A stretch of DNA of 10,891 bases, from positions 1 through 10,891 of the forward strand of contig CAMPGG010000097.1 of the NCBI GenBank assembly GCA_946885335.1, given 5' to 3'. Under the pieces are notes generated by a model. It ran no database searches, was not told the origin of the DNA, and saw nothing but the letters and a program-made list of their open reading frames with translations. The position numbers and the translations under genes are program-made. The first letter of the stretch is position 1; every line of letters starts with the position of its first letter. This DNA comes from an uncultured Chitinophagaceae bacterium. GTDB lineage: Bacteria; Bacteroidota; Bacteroidia; Chitinophagales; Chitinophagaceae. Positions 7,297-10,891 of this stretch are shown piece after piece.

Positions 7297-8633
7297 TATT
7301 TTAGAACAAATCCTTCTAAAAATTTAGTTGTAAAATCACCAGACCTGAAACGTTCATCCTGCATTAATTGAAGATGCAATGGAATGGTTGTTTTAATTCC
7401 TTCAATCACATATTCGCTCAGGGCCCTGTACATGGTATCAATAGCTTCATTACGTGTACGGGCAACCGTAATTACTTTTCCGATCATGGAATCATAATAT
7501 GGAGGAATCACATATCCTGCATAAACATGACTGTCAATCCGCACACCATGGCCGCCTGGTTGATGTAAAGTGGTGATACGCCCGGGAGAAGGTCTGAAAT
7601 CGTTGTATGGATCCTCCGCATTGATGCGACATTCAATAGCATGACCCTGGGGTTCATAATCCATTCCGGAGATCTTCTCTCCCATGGCAATTTTTATCTG
7701 TTCTTTGATCAGGTCGTAATTAATGATTTCTTCCGTAACACAATGTTCTACCTGGATTCGGGTGTTCATTTCCATAAAATAGAAATTCCGGTGTTTATCA
7801 ACCAAAAATTCTACTGTACCCACACTTTCATAATTAATGGCGGAAGCCGCTTTCTTTGCTGCTTCACCCATTTTAAAACGCAGTTCAGGCGTCATAAAAG
7901 GAGAAGGTGCTTCTTCAATTAATTTTTGGTGACGTCGTTGAATGGAACAATCCCTTTCACTCAAATGGCAAACCGTACCAAAACGGTCACCGGCAATTTG
8001 AATTTCAATATGTCGTGGTTCTTCCACGAATTTCTCCATGTAAATGCCATCATTCTTAAAAGATGCTGCAGCTTCGGCTTTGGCATTGCTGTAAGCTTTT
8101 TCCATTTCAGCATCTTCCCAAACAATACGCATCCCTTTTCCACCACCACCTGCAGTTGCTTTTAATATTACAGGATAACCCATGCTTTTAGCCAGACCTT
8201 TTGCTTCATCCAGGCTTTGCAATAATCCTTCACCACCGGGCACCACGGGCACCCCTGCTTTGATCATGGTTTCTTTAGCCGTGATCTTATCACCCATAGA
8301 ATTGATCATTTCCGGCGTTGGACCAATAAACTTAATCCCATGATCTGCACAGATTTTAGAAAACCTGGCATTCTCTGCTAAAAATCCATATCCCGGGTGA
8401 ATGGCATCCGCATTTGTAATTTCAGCAGCGGCCATAATATGTGGAATATTCAGATAAGACTCACTGCTTTGGGGCCGGCCGATACAAACAGCTTCATCAG
8501 CAAATTTTACATGCAGGCTATCCCTGTCGGCAGTGGAATAAACAGCCACTGTTTTAATACCCATTTCCCGGCAGGTTCTAATTACCCGTAGCGCAATCTC
8601 GCCCCTATTGGCTATTAATATTTTTTTGAACAA
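7296..8633 (-). CDS. accC: Biotin carboxylase subunit of acetyl-CoA carboxylase
   Basis: Carboxylates the biotin on BCCP using ATP and bicarbonate, the first half-reaction of acetyl-CoA carboxylase in fatty acid synthesis. It is 445 residues, close to the 449 of the E. coli enzyme. It has the biotin carboxylase N-domain ([17 protein letters not shown], 4-20), the glycine-rich ATP loop AGGGGKGMR (161-169), HIEIQI and the [16 protein letters not shown] segment, and the catalytic [10 protein letters not shown] (288-297). Glu288, Arg292, Gln294 and Val295 fall at the same numbers as in E. coli AccC. The start codon is TTG at 8633: there is no in-frame ATG between it and the accB stop, and the predicted [11 protein letters not shown] aligns with the normal family N-terminus. 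It lies 45 bases after accB in the same frame and is almost certainly co-transcribed. No BCCP or carboxyltransferase domain is fused, so this is the stand-alone type. Confidence 0.96.
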   Translation of the reverse strand: MFKKILIANRGEIALRVIRTCREMGIKTVAVYSTADRDSLHVKFADEAVCIGRPQSSESYLNIPHIMAAAEITNADAIHPGYGFLAENARFSKICADHGIKFIGPTPEMINSMGDKITAKETMIKAGVPVVPGGEGLLQSLDEAKGLAKSMGYPVILKATAGGGGKGMRIVWEDAEMEKAYSNAKAEAAASFKNDGIYMEKFVEEPRHIEIQIAGDRFGTVCHLSERDCSIQRRHQKLIEEAPSPFMTPELRFKMGEAAKKAASAINYESVGTVEFLVDKHRNFYFMEMNTRIQVEHCVTEEIINYDLIKEQIKIAMGEKISGMDYEPQGHAIECRINAEDPYNDFRPSPGRITTLHQPGGHGVRIDSHVYAGYVIPPYYDSMIGKVITVARTRNEAIDTMYRALSEYVIEGIKTTIPLHLQLMQDERFRSGDFTTKFLEGFVLK

Positions 8634-8678
8634 GATAATAGATTTGAATGTGGAAGATATTTTCGGAATAATAATTCC

Positions 8679-9176
8679 TTAAGCTTCACTTGGATCTACA
8701 AGAAAAAGAGGCTGGTCATATTCAACAGGTGTTGCGTCTTCTACTAACACTTTCACGATTTTGCCTTTTACTTCACTTTCAATTTCATTGAAAAGCTTCA
8801 TGGCTTCAATGATGCAAACAACCGTACCCGAAGTAACTTCATCGCCTATTTCAGCCAAAACCGGTTTATCAGGAGAGGCCCGGCGATAGAATGTTCCGAT
8901 CATTGGGCTTTTGATTGCTACCAGGTTACTGGTATCAGCTTCGGATCCGGTAGCTTTTTCTTCTTTTTTATTGTTTGAAGGTGCTGTTGCGGCTGCGGGA
9001 GGCAGTGATTGCATTGGCTGCATAGGTACCTGCTGAACCTGCGCCCCCATCATTTGAATCACCTGCTCTTTCTTTTGTTTGATGGTGATTTTGAAATCAC
9101 TTTCTTCTATCTGCAACTCACCGATGTTGCTCTTATTAACGATTTTGATCAGTTCTTGAATTTGCTTAAAGTCCAT
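8679..9176 (-). CDS. accB: Biotin carboxyl carrier protein of acetyl-CoA carboxylase
   Basis: Carries the covalently bound biotin between biotin carboxylase and the carboxyltransferase. It is 165 residues long. An N-terminal helical segment starts MDFKQIQELIKIVNKSNIGE, followed by a flexible Gln/Met/Pro/Ala linker (about 40-85) and a C-terminal biotinyl domain. That domain begins near IKSPMIGTFYRRASPD and contains the EAMKLFNEI motif, in which Lys127 is the biotinylation site (Lys122 in E. coli). The start ATG at 9176 gives a standard family N-terminus. It is the first gene of an accB-accC pair. The 188 bases between efp and accB contain the efp terminator and a set of direct repeats, so accBC probably has its own promoter there, though I could not fix a clear -33/-7 pair. 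A TAATTTGCC stretch (9224-9216, minus) is a partial -7 match. Confidence 0.97.
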   Translation of the reverse strand: MDFKQIQELIKIVNKSNIGELQIEESDFKITIKQKKEQVIQMMGAQVQQVPMQPMQSLPPAAATAPSNNKKEEKATGSEADTSNLVAIKSPMIGTFYRRASPDKPVLAEIGDEVTSGTVVCIIEAMKLFNEIESEVKGKIVKVLVEDATPVEYDQPLFLVDPSEA

Positions 9177-9231
9177 AACCGGATTTTTCGTTGTTGCTGG
9201 TTTTTAGAAATGGGAGGCAAATTAGACTTTT

Positions 9232-9298
9232 TTAATAAAAACGGCGTAAAAATCTATAAAACGAGGCAAAATTGGCCCAAAACTCAATAAAAACGGGC
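9232..9298 (-). repeat. Three related ~15-base direct repeats upstream of accBC, possible regulator sites
   Basis: On the plus strand, TTAATAAAAACGGCG (9232-9246), TCTATAAAACGAGGC (9253-9267) and TCAATAAAAACGGGC (9284-9298) are related. The outer two share an identical 11-base core AATAAAAACGG, with starts 52 bases apart; the middle one matches with small gaps. Unit starts are 21 and 31 bases apart, close to 2 and 3 helical turns. They lie 56-122 bases before the accB ATG, where binding sites for a transcription factor would be expected. This is inference from position and spacing only. Confidence 0.4.
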
Positions 9299-9313
9299 TT
9301 AAAATTATTTTTC

Positions 9314-9347
9314 AAAAATAAAAAAAGCAACCATTGAGGCTGCTTTT
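9314..9347 (-). terminator. Rho-independent terminator of efp
   Basis: On the minus strand AAAAGCAGCC pairs with GGTTGCTTTT (one G-T pair) around the 5-base loop TCAAT, followed by a long T-rich run. It begins 17 bases after the efp stop codon, separating efp from accBC transcription. Confidence 0.88.
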
Positions 9348-9364
9348 CTTAATTATTTGCGTGA

Positions 9365-9931
9365 TTATTCTTTCACTCTTTCAACATAATCGCCGGTCTT
9401 TGTATTAATACGGATCAGCTCTCCTTCATTTACAAATAAAGGAACATTCACCGTGGCTCCTGTTTCAATTGTAGCCGGTTTCAATGTACGGGTGGCTGTA
9501 TCGCCCTTCATTCCTGGTTCTGAATAGGTTACTAAAACAACAATCTTATCAGGAAGCTCAACCTGCATGGGTTGCTCTGTTTCAGTATTCACAGAAACTG
9601 TTACTTCCTGGCCATCTTTTAAAAATTGTGGCGCATCGATCATATCTTCCTGCAAAGCAATCTGCTCAAATGTTTCATTATCCATGAAATTGTAACCTGT
9701 ATCATCCTTATAAAGAAACTGGTAAGGTTTTTTTTCTACCCGAACAGGGTAAATTGTATCGCCAGAGTTCCAGGTTTTTTCAATACTGCGGGAGTTATCC
9801 ACGCCTTTTAATTTTGCCCAAACTTTAGCCGCAGCTCTTGCTGTTTTGTTTTCTCCAAATTCAATGATCGTATATAAACTACCATCCAATTTAATGATCA
9901 TGCCTCTGCTGATATCTGAGGTAGATGCCAT
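9365..9931 (-). CDS. efp: Translation elongation factor P, Arg32 loop type
   Basis: Rescues ribosomes stalled at polyproline stretches by binding next to the P-site tRNA. It is 188 residues with three beta-barrel domains: the N-terminal KOW-like domain (about 1-65), a middle domain carrying the FMDNETFEQ motif, and the C-terminal OB domain with the family signature KPATIETGATVNVPLFVNEG and the NTKTGDYVERVK ending. The unusual point is the tip of the first domain. The common KPGKG loop, whose Lys is modified or active, is replaced by N28-K-T-A-R32-A-A-A. This resembles the NKSGRNAA loop of Pseudomonas EF-P, where Arg32 is rhamnosylated by EarP. No earP gene is visible on either side. The start ATG (9931) has a good promoter 33 bases upstream. 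It forms a monocistronic unit with its own terminator, next to accBC as in many bacteria. Confidence 0.96.
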   Translation of the reverse strand: MASTSDISRGMIIKLDGSLYTIIEFGENKTARAAAKVWAKLKGVDNSRSIEKTWNSGDTIYPVRVEKKPYQFLYKDDTGYNFMDNETFEQIALQEDMIDAPQFLKDGQEVTVSVNTETEQPMQVELPDKIVVLVTYSEPGMKGDTATRTLKPATIETGATVNVPLFVNEGELIRINTKTGDYVERVKE

Positions 9932-9963
9932 AGTAAAATCTTTTTAGTAAATTATTAAGGCGG

Positions 9964-9993
9964 CAAAACTAAGGTAATTTCTGCAGCGGTCAA
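9964..9993 (-). promoter_or_regulatory. Promoter of efp, Bacteroidota type
   Basis: On the minus strand a TTG -33 box (9993-9991), a 19-base spacer and TAGTTTTG (9971-9964) match the Bacteroidota consensus TTTG-N19/20-TAnnTTTG at the -7 element exactly. The -7 box ends 32 bases before the efp ATG. It is the best promoter match in the window. Confidence 0.65.
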
Positions 9994-10114
9994 TCAAAAA
10001 CTGCTCTCCATCACGCTTATTGCCTAAGTTTATTTAAAGGTATTTTGTGATAAATTCTTGTTTTTTATCATTTCTTTGAATGAATAAGAAGTCTTAAAAA
10101 AAGGACAATTACAA

Positions 10115-10615
10115 ATGAAAAAAACAATCCTATTTGCTGCATTGCTCATTTCAACCATGGCTTTATTTGCTCAGTCCGAACCAAAAGAACCTCCTTATAA
10201 AAGATTTCCTACCGTTCCACCTTTCCGCTTACTGATGCAGGATAGCACCACCGTTTTTACAAAAGATGATCTGAAGAAAAATAAAAAAACATTGATCTTT
10301 TTATTCAGCCCGGATTGTCATCATTGCCAGCATGAAGCTGGTCAACTGGTTCAGCATAAAGAGTATTTTAAAGATGTCCAGATTATCATGTCCGGCACTG
10401 CGCCATTGTACCAGCTCCAAAACTTTTATGATACCTACCAGCTTTCTCAATTGGACAACCTGGTGATGGGAAAAGATTATCAATATATTCTTCCATCATT
10501 CTTTATGATGAAGAATTTTCCATTCATGGCATTGTACAATAAGAAAAAAGAATTGATCACGGCTTTTGAAGGCTCCTACCCAATCACTCAAATAATAAAA
10601 GCATTTGATCAATAG
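10115..10615 (+). CDS. Exported thioredoxin-like protein with CHHC motif
   Basis: A 166-residue protein with a signal peptide (MKKTILFAALLISTMALFA, probable cleavage before Gln20) and a single thioredoxin-fold domain. The order is a beta-strand KTLIFLFSPD, then the CxxC motif Cys68-His-His-Cys71, a long helix, a strand (VQIIMSG), and later Phe135-Pro136, in the position of the cis-proline loop, followed by MALYNKKKELITAFEG. This layout fits TlpA/AhpC-TSA-like periplasmic thiol-disulfide proteins. A CHHC active site differs from thioredoxin (CGPC) and resembles the oxidising CPHC of DsbA in having His before the second Cys, but the redox role is not known. It is shorter than typical TlpA fusions, with no extra N-terminal domain. 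It is divergent from efp. The start ATG is preceded by an A-rich stretch with AAAGGACA. The next gene begins 55 bases downstream on the same strand. Confidence 0.88.
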   Translation: MKKTILFAALLISTMALFAQSEPKEPPYKRFPTVPPFRLLMQDSTTVFTKDDLKKNKKTLIFLFSPDCHHCQHEAGQLVQHKEYFKDVQIIMSGTAPLYQLQNFYDTYQLSQLDNLVMGKDYQYILPSFFMMKNFPFMALYNKKKELITAFEGSYPITQIIKAFDQ

Positions 10616-10670
10616 GTTGGCAGGATTTTTTGATGACTTCGGGGAATCATTTTTAGTTTTTTAAAGCCTC

Positions 10671-10891
10671 ATGATAATTTCATCAAAATCCAGCATAAAG
10701 GTTATAAATCTTGCATTCTTTTTTTGTGTAGTCCAGATCTTACATATAAATAAATTGATTGCACAAAAAAACCAGCTGGTTGATACCATTGACTCCCAAC
10801 ATGTAAAGGTCATTGCCGGTAAACAATACCAGGTCAAACCTTTCAAACAATGGCTATTCGGTAAACATTATCGAAAGGAATGGAGTACACC
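10671..10891 (+). CDS. N-terminal part of an exported protein, probably outer-membrane or surface family (cut by window edge)
   Basis: An open frame starts at the ATG at 10671 and runs 73 codons to the window end with no stop. The product begins with a hydrophobic signal peptide (about residues 10-32, centred on INLAFFFCVVQIL), with a probable cleavage near LIA/QKN. After it come DTIDSQHVKVIAGKQYQ and then KQWLFGKHYRKEWSTP. From memory, this LFGxHYRKEWxTP stretch occurs early in large Bacteroidota proteins with a C-terminal outer-membrane barrel or surface-antigen domain, sometimes with a metallophosphoesterase part. That assignment cannot be tested on 73 residues. It lies 55 bases after the thioredoxin-like gene on the same strand and could be co-transcribed. 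Confidence 0.7.
   Translation, partial: MIISSKSSIKVINLAFFFCVVQILHINKLIAQKNQLVDTIDSQHVKVIAGKQYQVKPFKQWLFGKHYRKEWST

Noticed and set aside
7368..8591. Several plus-strand open frames opposite accC, and antisense frames inside glnN
   Set aside because: All are antisense or out-of-frame shadows of conserved enzymes with intact catalytic motifs; none has a credible start region or domain.
10628..10662. Possible terminator hairpin after the thioredoxin-like gene (TGAT...ATCA before a T-rich run)
   Set aside because: Only about four to five base pairs form, with internal mismatches; too weak to call.
1..10891. Mobile element, prophage, CRISPR, toxin-antitoxin or defence system
   Set aside because: No transposase, integrase, terminal inverted repeats, spaced repeat array or defence-type domains were seen on either strand. 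Gene content is core metabolism and envelope proteins.

Overview
The window reads as a stretch of a Bacteroidota chromosome, most likely from Chitinophagaceae or a close relative. The evidence is a type III glutamine synthetase, Bacteroidota-style lipoproteins and small secreted proteins, AT-rich leaders without clear Shine-Dalgarno sequences, and TAnnTTTG-type -7 promoter elements upstream of purL and efp. The family-level placement is inference from protein style, not a computed phylogeny. I see no transposase, integrase, phage gene, CRISPR array, tRNA or rRNA. This is ordinary core and near-core chromosome, not a mobile island.

Layout. Bases 1-917 (minus) hold the first 305 codons of purL, cut by the left edge. 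Divergent from it, 1047-2339 encodes a polytopic membrane protein of unknown function resembling polysaccharide polymerases or GT-C-like proteins. At 2500-4689 lies a complete type III glutamine synthetase, followed by a strong terminator. At 4886-5371 is a small secreted Arg/Asp-rich protein. It converges across a shared hairpin on an M19 membrane-dipeptidase-family gene (5416-6594, minus). Divergent from that gene is a small lipoprotein (6690-7190), which converges on the accB-accC pair (9176 down to 7296, minus). Upstream of accB is efp (9365-9931, minus) with its own promoter and terminator. Divergent from efp are a secreted thioredoxin-like protein (10115-10615) and, at the right edge, the N-terminus of a further exported protein (10671 onward).

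How the genes relate. accB and accC supply the biotin carrier and biotin carboxylase of acetyl-CoA carboxylase. Finding efp next to accBC is common in bacteria, but here efp is insulated by a terminator and about 190 bases. purL and the glutamine synthetase both belong to nitrogen and glutamine metabolism: FGAM synthase uses glutamine-derived ammonia. They are separated by an unrelated divergent gene, so co-regulation is not implied. The remaining genes are envelope or periplasmic proteins.

Most notable points. (1) EF-P carries Arg32 in an N-K-T-A-R-A-A-A loop in place of the usual KPGKG loop, resembling the EarP (rhamnosylated) type of Pseudomonas. (2) Direct repeats with roughly helical spacing lie upstream of accBC. 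(3) accC starts with TTG and lies in frame with accB, separated by a single stop codon. (4) An 8-base-period array sits at the end of accC. (5) A perfect 9-base inverted repeat precedes the glutamine synthetase. (6) A partial exported-protein gene runs off the right edge. I did not find a clearly new multi-gene system.
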